Positions 32,500 to 41,022 of a stretch of 64,000 bases of DNA are shown here, piece after piece. The position numbers were made by a program, and so were the translations under genes. The stretch is from positions 682,001 to 746,000 of the forward strand of contig NZ_CP009292.1 in NCBI RefSeq assembly GCF_000767465.1, given 5' to 3'. The notes beneath the pieces are model-generated. The model made no database searches, was not told the origin of the DNA, and worked only from the letters and a program-made list of their open reading frames with translations. Within the stretch, counting starts at the first letter, position 1, and each line of letters opens with the position of its first letter. Source of the DNA: Novosphingobium pentaromativorans US6-1 (GTDB lineage: Bacteria > Pseudomonadota > Alphaproteobacteria > Sphingomonadales > Sphingomonadaceae).

Positions 32500-34653
32500 A
32501 TGAGAATTTTTAATTCCGCAGTTCACGCTTCCCTGTTGGCTGGTACGGCGCTTGTCGCCTTCCCCGCCATCGCCATGGCAGACGAGGCGGCAAACGACAC
32601 CGAAAGCACCGATACCATTACCGTCGTCGGCCAGCGCCAGCAGTATCGGGGCGATGTCCCGCTCGCTGAAATACCGCAGTCGGTCCAGCAGATCGACGGC
32701 AAGATGCTCCAGGATCTGAATATAACCCGGCTCGATTCCGCTCTCGATCTGGCCAGCGGCATTGCCCGCCAGAACAACTTCGGCGGACTTTGGGACGCCT
32801 TCGCGGTCCGCGGCTTCGCCGGCGACGAAAACTTCCCGAGCGGCTTCCTTGTCAACGGCTTCAACGGTGGGCGCGGCTATGGCGGCCCGCGCGATGCCTC
32901 GAACATCGAGCGCATCGAAGTCCTCAAGGGTCCGAACGGCGCCGTGTTCGGCCGCGGCGAGCCCGGCGGCACGGTGAATATCATCACCAAGAAGGCCACC
33001 CTCGACGATACCTTCGGCAGCTTTGCGGCTTCGGCCGGCAGCTACTCGACCTACCGGGTCGAAGGCGATTACAACCTTGCCCTGAACGACAAGGTCGCCA
33101 TCCGGCTCAATGGCGCCGCGCAGGACGCCGGGAGCTTCCGCGACACGATCAATTCGAACAAGATCGTCGCCTCGCCCTCGGTACTGTTCGAACCCTCATC
33201 GTCGACCAGCATCAGCTACGAGATGGAATTCGTTGACCAGGAAGTGCCCTTCGACCGGGGCGTGGTTGCCGTGGACGGCGTGCTTGGCCTGATCCCGCGC
33301 TCCACCTTCCTGGGCGAACCCGGCGACGGCCCGACCAAGGTCAAAGTGCTCGGCCACCAGGTCCAGCTTCAGCAGGACATCGCCAAGGACTGGGTCTTCC
33401 TAGCCGGCTTCGGTTACCGCGATACCAGCTTCAAGGGCTATTCGAGCGATGCCGAACTGGCCGGCAGCCGCCAGACGCTCGAGGAAACCGGGAACTACCT
33501 TGCCCGCCAGCGCCGCTACCGCGATTACGGCACCACCAACCTGGTGTTCCGCGGCGAAGTTTCCGGCAAGCTCTACACCGGTTCGATCGCGCATCACGTT
33601 CTCGTTGGCGCCGACTGGGATCGTTTCAAGATCAACCTGAACCAGCTTCGCTTCCGGCCGGGTCCCTATACGGCGGGCGATCCGATCACGGCGGCGAACA
33701 ACGCCATCGACATCTACAATCCGGTCTATGGCCAGTTGCCGGTTCCGACCGCTGTAATCCAGAACTCCAATGAGACGCAGAAGTCCTGGGGCGTCTACTT
33801 CCAGGACCAGATCGACATCACGGATGCCTTCAAGATCCGTGGCGGTGGCCGCTATGACCACTTCCGCCAGCAGATCGTGAACAACATCAGCGGTACGACG
33901 ACCATCATCGTCAAGAAGCGCTTCAGCCCCACGGTCGGCGCGCTTTACCAGCTGACGGACACGCTCAGCCTCTACGCCAGCTACGGTACGGGTTTCCGTC
34001 CCAACAGCGGCATCGACTTTGCCGGAAACCCGTTCGCCCCGGAAACCAGCAAGTCCTACGAGGCCGGTCTTCGCTTCGTGTCGCCCGATGACATGATCAC
34101 CGCAACGCTCGCCGCCTATACGATGAAGAAGAACAACATCCTGACGAGCGACCCGATCAATGCCGGGTTCTCGCTCGCAGCCGGCAAGGCGCGTAGCCGA
34201 GGTATCGAGGCGGACGTCAATGCCAAGTTGCCCGGCGGCATCAATGTATATGCGACTTATGCCTATACCGATGCCGAGTGGACAAGCGCGGCTCTGGATG
34301 TAAGCTTCGGCCTCAACATCCAGTCGGGCGATCCGCTGATCAACATCCCCAAGCACGCTGCCAACCTGCTCGTGACCAAGGAATTCGACCTCGGCGATGC
34401 CGGCGTCGTCACCATCGGCGGCGGCGTCAACTACACCAGCAAGCGCCTTGGCGAGACGGGTGTCGACTTCTACCTGCCCGATTACACGCTGGTGCGCGCC
34501 CTGGCGAGCTATGCGCCGAGCGATGGCGTCAAGCTCAGCGTCGATGCCACCAACCTGTTCGACGTGACGTACTACCCGGCCTCGTACCACCGGTACTGGG
34601 TATCACCGGGCCAGCCGCGCACGGTGACGTTCCGGGTTGACTTCTCCTTCTAA
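32500..34653 (+). CDS. TonB-dependent siderophore-type receptor
   Basis: A 717-residue outer-membrane receptor. The ATG at 32500 follows GAGGGG and begins a signal peptide (MRIFNSAVHASLLAGTALVA, cleavage near AMA-DEA). A TonB-box-like DTITVVGQRQQYRGDVPLAE comes next, then a plug with VRGFAGDENFPSGFLVNGF and LKGPNGAVFGRGEPGGTVNI, typical of FhuA/FpvA-like siderophore receptors. The barrel ends with VTFRVDFSF. It is followed by a PepSY-type reductase-like gene, a common partner for ferric-siderophore uptake. Expected ligand: an Fe(III)-siderophore, though another metal complex is possible given the HupE cluster upstream. Confidence 0.93.
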   Translation: MRIFNSAVHASLLAGTALVAFPAIAMADEAANDTESTDTITVVGQRQQYRGDVPLAEIPQSVQQIDGKMLQDLNITRLDSALDLASGIARQNNFGGLWDAFAVRGFAGDENFPSGFLVNGFNGGRGYGGPRDASNIERIEVLKGPNGAVFGRGEPGGTVNIITKKATLDDTFGSFAASAGSYSTYRVEGDYNLALNDKVAIRLNGAAQDAGSFRDTINSNKIVASPSVLFEPSSSTSISYEMEFVDQEVPFDRGVVAVDGVLGLIPRSTFLGEPGDGPTKVKVLGHQVQLQQDIAKDWVFLAGFGYRDTSFKGYSSDAELAGSRQTLEETGNYLARQRRYRDYGTTNLVFRGEVSGKLYTGSIAHHVLVGADWDRFKINLNQLRFRPGPYTAGDPITAANNAIDIYNPVYGQLPVPTAVIQNSNETQKSWGVYFQDQIDITDAFKIRGGGRYDHFRQQIVNNISGTTTIIVKKRFSPTVGALYQLTDTLSLYASYGTGFRPNSGIDFAGNPFAPETSKSYEAGLRFVSPDDMITATLAAYTMKKNNILTSDPINAGFSLAAGKARSRGIEADVNAKLPGGINVYATYAYTDAEWTSAALDVSFGLNIQSGDPLINIPKHAANLLVTKEFDLGDAGVVTIGGGVNYTSKRLGETGVDFYLPDYTLVRALASYAPSDGVKLSVDATNLFDVTYYPASYHRYWVSPGQPRTVTFRVDFSF

Positions 34654-34671
34654 GGACGGCCTCCCGACAAC

Positions 34672-34710
34672 GCGCCCGCCACTCCCTTCCCAGCGGGGAG
34701 TGGCGGGCGC
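34672..34710 (+). terminator. Strong hairpin between receptor and PepSY gene
   Basis: A perfect 15-base-pair GC-rich stem (arms 34672-34686 and 34696-34710, 9-base loop) is followed by TAATTTC. It may terminate or attenuate transcription, allowing much more receptor than PepSY protein to be made. Confidence 0.75.
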
Positions 34711-34726
34711 TAATTTCAGGACAGCC

Positions 34727-35782
34727 ATGAAACCCGGTACCTTTCTTCGAATTCACCGCTGGATCGCCCTGGCCTTCGCGCCGCTCCTGCTGATCCAGGC
34801 CCTTACCGGCACCATGATCCTGTTTCGCGAACCGCTGGCGCAGACACTCGATCCCGGCGCGATGACGCGCCAGAGCAGCCACGACATGCAGCCGGCGCCG
34901 CTTTCGCAGCTTCTCGAAGCGGCCGGGGCGCGTTTCCCGACCATGCGGGTCACGCGCCTGTTCATGCCTTCCGGCCCCGATGCAGCCGCCTTTGCCCAGC
35001 TCACCGGCGCGCAAGGCGAAGTGCGCTATGCCTCGATAGATCCGGGCAATGCCCGTGTGCTGGCATCGGGCCCGATATGGCGCTTCCCGATCGAGGCCGC
35101 CTTGCAGATCCATTATCGCCTGCTGGGCGACTGGCTTGGCATTGCCATTGTCACGCTCAACGGCCTCGCCCTTTTCCTGATCGGGGTGAGCGGCGTGAAG
35201 CACTGGTGGCCTGGACGCGGCCGCATAGTCGCCTCGCTCAAGGTGCGCCGCAATCTGCCCTCGCGCATCAAGCTGCGTCTCTATCACCGCAGCGCCGGTG
35301 CCATCGCCTCGATCCTGATCCTGTTCAGCGCGGCAACCGGCGTCCTGCTTGCCGCCGCCGACTTGCCACTGGGGCCTGCCCCTGCTTCTGCCGCTCCGGC
35401 TCGGGCCGTCACTCTGAGCAGCAGCCAAGTCGAAAATGCCATTTCCCTGCTTCATACTCGTTTGCCGGAAGCGCGTATGCGCGACATCCGCTTCGGGCCT
35501 GACGGGACCCTGGCCATCAACCTGCTCGCTCCCGAAGCCGGTCCGCGCGCCGTCGACGTCGTGCGCGTCGATGCGACCGCCCCCTCTCTGGGCAAGGTCC
35601 TGAAGTCCCGTGACAATCCCGCGCTATGGCTCACAGTGCTGCCGCTGCACGCCGGGGACAGTTTCGGCCTGCCAGGACGACTGCTACTCATGGCCGAAGC
35701 CCTGGCGCTTATTTTCCTCTGCATCAGCGGACCGCTGCAATGGTGGCGCGCCCGCTCCTCTCGACCGGGAGCCAAGAAATGA
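34727..35782 (+). CDS. PepSY-associated membrane protein (siderophore reductase-like)
   Basis: A 351-residue inner-membrane protein. The ATG at 34727 follows AGGACAG and gives the typical start FLRIHRWIALAFAPLLLIQA with the His-Arg-Trp of helix 1. Four membrane helices are visible (about 10-30, 135-160, 190-215, 320-345), and periplasmic loops between carry the PepSY-type domain. RLYHRSAGAIASI and LQIHYRLLGDW supply further His residues. Family members are often next to siderophore receptors and are thought to reduce Fe(III)-siderophore or process it. Its stop overlaps the next gene (ATGA), so the two are coupled. Confidence 0.85.
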   Translation: MKPGTFLRIHRWIALAFAPLLLIQALTGTMILFREPLAQTLDPGAMTRQSSHDMQPAPLSQLLEAAGARFPTMRVTRLFMPSGPDAAAFAQLTGAQGEVRYASIDPGNARVLASGPIWRFPIEAALQIHYRLLGDWLGIAIVTLNGLALFLIGVSGVKHWWPGRGRIVASLKVRRNLPSRIKLRLYHRSAGAIASILILFSAATGVLLAAADLPLGPAPASAAPARAVTLSSSQVENAISLLHTRLPEARMRDIRFGPDGTLAINLLAPEAGPRAVDVVRVDATAPSLGKVLKSRDNPALWLTVLPLHAGDSFGLPGRLLLMAEALALIFLCISGPLQWWRARSSRPGAKK

Positions 35783-36708
35783 CATCGATCCTTCACTGCG
35801 GCGACGAAGAGCGCGGCACGCTCTGGCGCGACGTATTCGCGCGCGAGATGCCGGAAGTCGATTTTCGCTGCTGGCCCGACCTGGGCGATCCGCAGGAGAT
35901 CCGCTTCCTCGTCGCATGGACGTTGACGCCCGAACTGATCGCGAGCCTGCCGAACCTGGAAATCCTGTTCAGTATCGGCGCAGGCGTCGATCAACTCGAC
36001 CTCGGCCTCGTACCGCCACATGTCCGCGTCGTTCGCATGATCGAGCCCGGCATTACAGTAACCATGGCGCAATACATCGTCATGGCGACGCTGGCGCTTC
36101 ACCGCGACCTGCCGTTCTACGTGGCCGAGCAACGCGCGGGCCGCTGGACCCAGCGCGATGTCCTCCTTTGCTCCGAACGCACGGTCGGCTTCCTCGGCCT
36201 CGGCGAACTGGCCCGCGCCTCGATCAAGGCGCTGGCCCCGCTCGGCTTCAAGGTGCTGGGCTGGAGCCGAAGCGGCGCGAATATTGCGGGTGTCGAGACT
36301 TACGCCGGAGCCGAGGGACTCGATCCCTTTCTCGCGCGCTGCGAAATACTCGTATGTCTCCTGCCACTCACCGACGACACCCGCGGCATTCTGTGCCGTA
36401 GTCTGTTTGAACGCCTCCCGCGAGGCGCTGCGATCATCAACGCCGCGCGCGGCGGGCACCTGGTTGCCGACGACCTTTGCGCAGCGCTGGACGATGGTCG
36501 GCTCTCTGCCGCATTTCTCGACGTGGCAAGCCCCGAACCACTCCCCGAAGGCCATCCATTCTATTCGCATCCCGCCATTTTCCTGACTCCCCACATCGCC
36601 GGGGTAACCCGCAGGGAAACGGCCGTGCATGCGCTGATCGGCAACCTGCAGCGCGTGCTTGCGGGCGAGGAACCGGACGGCGAAGTCGACCGCAGCCGCG
36701 GATATTGA
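35779..36708 (+). CDS. D-2-hydroxyacid dehydrogenase, GhrA-like (glyoxylate/hydroxypyruvate reductase)
   Basis: A 309-residue NAD(P)H enzyme. The Rossmann dinucleotide motif is TVGFLGLGELARASIKALAP (near residue 134). The catalytic Arg lies in NAARGGHL and the catalytic His in LTPHIAGVT. The sequence lacks a substantial extra C-terminal domain and fits the short GhrA type, which reduces glyoxylate and hydroxypyruvate. The ATG at 35779 overlaps the PepSY stop. Longer upstream starts would extend into the overlapping gene and are rejected. It may belong functionally either to the PepSY gene or to the amine/peptide island that begins next. Confidence 0.88.
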   Translation: MTSILHCGDEERGTLWRDVFAREMPEVDFRCWPDLGDPQEIRFLVAWTLTPELIASLPNLEILFSIGAGVDQLDLGLVPPHVRVVRMIEPGITVTMAQYIVMATLALHRDLPFYVAEQRAGRWTQRDVLLCSERTVGFLGLGELARASIKALAPLGFKVLGWSRSGANIAGVETYAGAEGLDPFLARCEILVCLLPLTDDTRGILCRSLFERLPRGAAIINAARGGHLVADDLCAALDDGRLSAAFLDVASPEPLPEGHPFYSHPAIFLTPHIAGVTRRETAVHALIGNLQRVLAGEEPDGEVDRSRGY

Positions 36709-36862
36709 ACCGCAGCATGCTATGCCGAATTCGCAGGGACAAAGCGGCAAATCGCTCCACTTCCTTCCTGCAATCGGACACAAGTAGCGCCGCGGAAGTG
36801 GCCTTATTCACATCGAGAAGCGCGAGGCATCAGTGGCCCGCGCAAGAGGATCAAGCGACGAG

Positions 36863-37555
36863 ATGACCAGCGCCAGTCCCAGCTTCACTCCCCCGTTCCG
36901 ACCCAAGTACATCAGCTTCGACTGCTACGGCACGCTGATCCGCTTCCACATGTCGGAGATGGCCCGCGAGTTCTTCGCCGACCGCATCCCGGCAGAGGCC
37001 ATGGATCACATGTGCTTCGTGTTTTCGACCTATCGCTTCGACGAAGCGATGGGCCCCTGGCAGCCGTACCGCGAACTGCTCCGCAGCGCCGTGCGCCGTA
37101 CCGCAAAGAAGTTCGGCGTCGAATACCGCGAAGCTGACGCAGATTCCATTTACGACATGGTCCCCAAATGGGGTCCGCATCCCGACGTGCCCGGCGGCCT
37201 TTCCAAGATTGCCGACAAGATCCCGCTCGTCATCCTCTCCAATGCGATGAACGATCAGATCCCGCAAAACGTGGCCCTGCTCGGCGCGCCCTTCCACCGT
37301 GTCTACACGGCCGAGAGCGCCCAGGCCTACAAGCCGCGGATGCAGGCTTTCGAATACATGTTCGACCAGCTTGGCTGCGGGCCCGAGGTGATGATGCACG
37401 TTTCGTCCAGCTTCCGCTACGACCAGAACACGGCGACCGACCTCGGCTTCGGCTGCCGCGTCTTCGTCGGGCGTGGCCACGAGCCGTCGAATGCCAATTA
37501 TCGCGATGTCGAAATCCCCCACATCGGCTGCCTGCCGGCAGTCGTCGGCCTCTGA
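36863..37555 (+). CDS. Haloacid dehalogenase type II family hydrolase
   Basis: A 230-residue HAD-superfamily enzyme. Motif I is ISFDCYGTLIRF with the nucleophile Asp near residue 19, motif II VILSNAMNDQ, and motif III the Lys of AYKPRMQAFEYM, followed by SSSFRYDQNTATDLGFGCRV. Family members hydrolyse 2-haloacids or phosphate-type substrates, and the name does not prove dehalogenation. The ATG at 36863 is given; a GTG at 36833 with GAGG six bases upstream is an equally good start and would add ten residues. It lies upstream of the peptide ABC transporter, in the same direction. Confidence 0.87.
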   Translation: MTSASPSFTPPFRPKYISFDCYGTLIRFHMSEMAREFFADRIPAEAMDHMCFVFSTYRFDEAMGPWQPYRELLRSAVRRTAKKFGVEYREADADSIYDMVPKWGPHPDVPGGLSKIADKIPLVILSNAMNDQIPQNVALLGAPFHRVYTAESAQAYKPRMQAFEYMFDQLGCGPEVMMHVSSSFRYDQNTATDLGFGCRVFVGRGHEPSNANYRDVEIPHIGCLPAVVGL

Positions 37556-37673
37556 GCGCCCGCAAGGTGACGGTCCCCCTCACCCGCCGCGTCTCGCGTC
37601 GCCCGTTCCCCCGACCGGGACGGCGCGAGGCGTTGGCGGTGGGGACGCAGATCTGCGCGATGGACATCACGGC

Positions 37674-39221
37674 ATGCTGATCGGCGGCGACCTCTCGAGG
37701 CGAAGCCTGATAGGCGCGGGACTTGCCGGAGCCGGCCTGCTCGCGCTGAGCGGTTGCGGCGGCGGCGAACGTAAGTCGACTCCCAGACGTGGCGGTGGCA
37801 TTCGGGTCGCGACCCAGGCCGCCTCCACTGCCGATACGCTCGACCCTGCCAAGGGCGCGCTGGCAACCGACTACACGCGCCATTTCATGCTCTACAACGG
37901 GCTGACCTGCATCGAGGACGAAAGCCTCGTACCGCGTCCGTCGCTCGCCAAGAGCTTCGAGAGCGCTGACCGGATTACCTGGCACTTCGAACTGCAGCGC
38001 GGCGTGCGCTTCCACGACGGAAGCGAATTGACGGCGCAGGACGTCGTCTTCTCCCTGCTGCGCCACAAGGACCCGGCGGTCGGTTCGAAGATGGCGACAA
38101 TCGCCGCCCAATTCGCAGACGTTCGCAGCGACGGCCGCTATGGCGTCACGATCCGGCTCACCGGAGCCAATGCCGACTTGCCCACGATCCTCGCCCAGTC
38201 GCACTTTCTGGTCGTGCGTGCCGGTCAGAACGCACCGGACGGCAATGGCACGGGCGCCTTCCGCCTTGCCGAATTCCAGCCCGGCGTGCGTACCGTAGTC
38301 GTGCGCAACGAGGAATACTGGATCCCGGGACGGCCGCATCTGGAACGCGTGGAACTGATCGCGATTCCCGACGAAGTCAGCCGCGTAAACGCCCTGCTTT
38401 CCGGCGACATCCAGCTGTGCAATGCCGTCAATCCCCGCTCCACCCGCAGGATTGAGGCCGATCCGCGCTACGCGACAATGGCAACGCCATCCGCGCTCTT
38501 CACCGATCTCATCATGCGCCAGGACCAGCTGCCGACCGGCAACCCGGATTTCGTGCAGGCGGTAAAACTGATGATCGACAGGCCGCTGATCAAGCGAGCC
38601 CTGTTCCGCAATTACGCAACGATCGCCAACGACCAGCCGATCGCGCCGTTCCAGCGCTATTTCAACCCGGACCTACCGCAGACCGTGCTCGATCTCGACA
38701 AGGCGCGCTGGCATGTTCAGCGCGCCGGTCTGACCGGCGTGCGCATGCCTATCTTCGCCGCTACCGCAGCCGAGGGCTCGGTCGACATGGCCTCGATCAT
38801 GCAGGAATACGGCTCCAAGGTCGGGCTGAACTTTGCGGTCAACCGGGTGCCTGCCGATGGTTACTGGTCAACACACTGGATGCGTCATCCGATGACTTTC
38901 GGAAACTGCAATCCGCGTCCGACCGCCGACCTCATCTTCAGCCTCTTTTTCGATTCAAAGGCGGACTGGAACGAAAGCGGCTGGAAGAACGAACGCTTCG
39001 ACCGCCTGCTGATCGAAGCCCGCGGCGAAGCCGACGAAGCGCGCCGTGGCGAACTCTACGGCGAAATGCAGCGCATCGTCCATGACAAGTGCGGCGTGGC
39101 AATTCCCGTCTTCATCAATCTGCTCGATGGGCATGACCGCCGCCTCAAGGGCCTGCGCCCAGTCCCGCTCGGTGCCTTCATGGGTTATCGCTTCGCTGAA
39201 TACGCATGGTGGGAGGACTGA
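37674..39221 (+). CDS. Peptide/nickel-type ABC transporter substrate-binding lipoprotein
   Basis: A 515-residue SBP_bac_5 family protein. The ATG at 37674 begins a Tat-type lipoprotein signal: DLSRRSLIGAGLAGAGLLAL then SGC, so it is probably folded before export and lipid-anchored. The binding domain shows FMLYNGLTCIEDESLVPR, WHFELQRGVRFHDGSELTAQ and GTGAFRLAEFQPG, typical of DppA/OppA-like proteins. It is the first gene of a complete importer and its stop overlaps the first permease. The substrate could be a di/oligopeptide or a cationic amine; the amine-degrading genes downstream favour the second. Confidence 0.92.
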   Translation: MLIGGDLSRRSLIGAGLAGAGLLALSGCGGGERKSTPRRGGGIRVATQAASTADTLDPAKGALATDYTRHFMLYNGLTCIEDESLVPRPSLAKSFESADRITWHFELQRGVRFHDGSELTAQDVVFSLLRHKDPAVGSKMATIAAQFADVRSDGRYGVTIRLTGANADLPTILAQSHFLVVRAGQNAPDGNGTGAFRLAEFQPGVRTVVVRNEEYWIPGRPHLERVELIAIPDEVSRVNALLSGDIQLCNAVNPRSTRRIEADPRYATMATPSALFTDLIMRQDQLPTGNPDFVQAVKLMIDRPLIKRALFRNYATIANDQPIAPFQRYFNPDLPQTVLDLDKARWHVQRAGLTGVRMPIFAATAAEGSVDMASIMQEYGSKVGLNFAVNRVPADGYWSTHWMRHPMTFGNCNPRPTADLIFSLFFDSKADWNESGWKNERFDRLLIEARGEADEARRGELYGEMQRIVHDKCGVAIPVFINLLDGHDRRLKGLRPVPLGAFMGYRFAEYAWWED

Positions 39222-40201
39222 TGTCGGCTCCTGCAGAAACCCCGTCCTCGATGGCCAAGCTCGCGCCGCTGATCATCAAGCGCGTACTGTCCTCGCTGCT
39301 CACTCTCTTTCTCGTTTCGCTGGTGATCTTCACGGTCAGCGGCCTGCTGCCCGGCGATGCAGCACAGGAAGTGCTCGGCCAGAGCGCAACGCCGGAGCAG
39401 GTTGCGGCCTTGCGCCACGAAATGGGCCTCGATCGCCCTGCGCATCTGCGGTACGTCACCTGGCTCGGCGGTATCGTGCGCGGCGATCCCGGCATGTCCT
39501 ATGTCGCCAACATGCCGGTCAGCCAGATCATTTCCGACCGACTGCCCAATTCGCTCACGCTGGCCGGGATCACCGCCGTGATCTCAACCGTCCTCGCCCT
39601 GATCATTGGTATTTCCAGTGCGATCAATCGCGGCGGCAGGCTGGACAGCGCGCTGAACGTCACCACGCTCTCGCTCGTCGCCATGCCGGAGTTCCTGATC
39701 GCGACTCTGGGTGTCCTGATCTTCTCGGTAAAGCTGCTGTGGCTGCCCTCGATCGCAATGGTCACACCCGAGGCAGGCTGGAGCGCGATGCTGCGCTCGA
39801 TGGCCCTGCCGGTTTTCTCGCTGACTTGCGTCGTTGTTGCGCAAATGGCCCGCATGACCCGCGCCGCCGTCGCGGATCAGCTGGACCGGCCCTACGTCGA
39901 GATGGCCAGGCTCAAGGGCGTGCCCTTCTCACGCATCGTCCTGTTCCACGTGATGCCCAATGCCGTTGGCCCGGTGGTCAACGCCATGGCCCTTTCCCTT
40001 TCCTACCTCATGGGCGGTGCCATTATCGTCGAGACGATCTTCAACTTTCCCGGCCTTGCCAGCCTGATGGTCAATGCCGTGACGAGCCGCGACATGCCTC
40101 TGCTGCAATCCTGCGCGATGATCTTCTGCGCGACCTATCTTGCCCTGATGCTGGTGGCTGACATCGTCGCCATCCTCGCCAACCCGAGGCTGCGCGCATG
40201 A
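39221..40201 (+). CDS. Peptide-type ABC transporter permease (DppB/OppB-like)
   Basis: A 326-residue membrane protein with an N-terminal helix (LIIKRVLSSLLTLFLVSLVI), a conserved DppB segment LPGDAAQEVLGQSATPEQVA, then five more helices and the coupling loop EMARLKGVPFSRIVLFHVMP, which contacts the ATPase. GGGAGG precedes the ATG; the start overlaps the binding-protein stop (TGATG). It forms the heteromeric channel with the next permease. Confidence 0.92.
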   Translation: MSAPAETPSSMAKLAPLIIKRVLSSLLTLFLVSLVIFTVSGLLPGDAAQEVLGQSATPEQVAALRHEMGLDRPAHLRYVTWLGGIVRGDPGMSYVANMPVSQIISDRLPNSLTLAGITAVISTVLALIIGISSAINRGGRLDSALNVTTLSLVAMPEFLIATLGVLIFSVKLLWLPSIAMVTPEAGWSAMLRSMALPVFSLTCVVVAQMARMTRAAVADQLDRPYVEMARLKGVPFSRIVLFHVMPNAVGPVVNAMALSLSYLMGGAIIVETIFNFPGLASLMVNAVTSRDMPLLQSCAMIFCATYLALMLVADIVAILANPRLRA

Positions 40202-41022
40202 GCGGTAAACTGACATCCTTCCTGCGCGGACTGCCGGTGTCCGGCCGCATCGGTCTTGCACTCGTCGTCTTCTGGCTCGTCGTGGCTCTCGTAGGCCCGT
40301 GGCTCGCACCCTATTCGGTCGGCGCCTTCGTTGATCAGGACGTCTTCAGCGGAATCTCATCGCAGTTCTGGCTGGGCAGCGATTACCTGGGCCGAGACGT
40401 TCTCAGCCGCGTCCTGTGGGGTTCGCGCTATACCGTTTTCCTCGCGCTGGGCGCAGCGATGATCGCTGTGTGCATCGGGACCTCGTTTGCATTGCTCGCC
40501 GCCATCCGCGGGGGCTGGACCGACGAAGTGATCTCGCGTGCGATGGACACCTTCATCTCGATCCCTTCGAAGATCTTCGCGCTGGTCCTCGTCGCTGCTT
40601 TCGGTTCCTCGCTCTCACTGCTGCTGGTGATCGCCGCCGCCACTTACGTGCCCGGCAATTTTCGCATCGCGCGGGCGCTGGCGATGAACCTGGTGGCCCT
40701 CGACTTCGTGCAGGTCGCGCGCGCCCGCGGTGAAGGCTCGGTCCACATTGCCCTGCGCGAAGTGCTGCCGAACATGATCCATCCCCTGCTGGCCGACACC
40801 GGCCTGCGCTTCGTCTTCGTCGTCCTGCTGCTGTCGGGCCTGAGCTTCCTGGGCCTTGGCGTCCAGCCGCCCCATGCCGACCTCGGCTCGCTGGTGCGCG
40901 AGAACATCTCGGGGATCACCGAAGGCGCGCTGGCGATCATTGTCCCCGCGCTGGCGATCGCCACGCTGACAGTCGGCGCGAACCTGCTGATCGATGCCCT
41001 CAAGCCGGGAGGCAAGGCATGA
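40198..41022 (+). CDS. Peptide-type ABC transporter permease (DppC/OppC-like)
   Basis: A 274-residue membrane protein, second half of the channel. The DppC hallmarks are WLGSDYLGRDVLSRVLWGSR near residue 57 and the coupling motif DFVQVARARGEGSVHIALRE near 170, followed by LSGLSFLGLGVQPPHADLGS. The start overlaps the first permease stop (ATGA), as does its own stop with the ATPase gene, so all three are translationally coupled. Confidence 0.92.
   Translation: MSGKLTSFLRGLPVSGRIGLALVVFWLVVALVGPWLAPYSVGAFVDQDVFSGISSQFWLGSDYLGRDVLSRVLWGSRYTVFLALGAAMIAVCIGTSFALLAAIRGGWTDEVISRAMDTFISIPSKIFALVLVAAFGSSLSLLLVIAAATYVPGNFRIARALAMNLVALDFVQVARARGEGSVHIALREVLPNMIHPLLADTGLRFVFVVLLLSGLSFLGLGVQPPHADLGSLVRENISGITEGALAIIVPALAIATLTVGANLLIDALKPGGKA

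Noticed and set aside
36863..37555. Haloacid dehalogenase as evidence of halogenated pollutant degradation
   Set aside because: Many type II HAD proteins are not dehalogenases, and no other dehalogenation gene is near.
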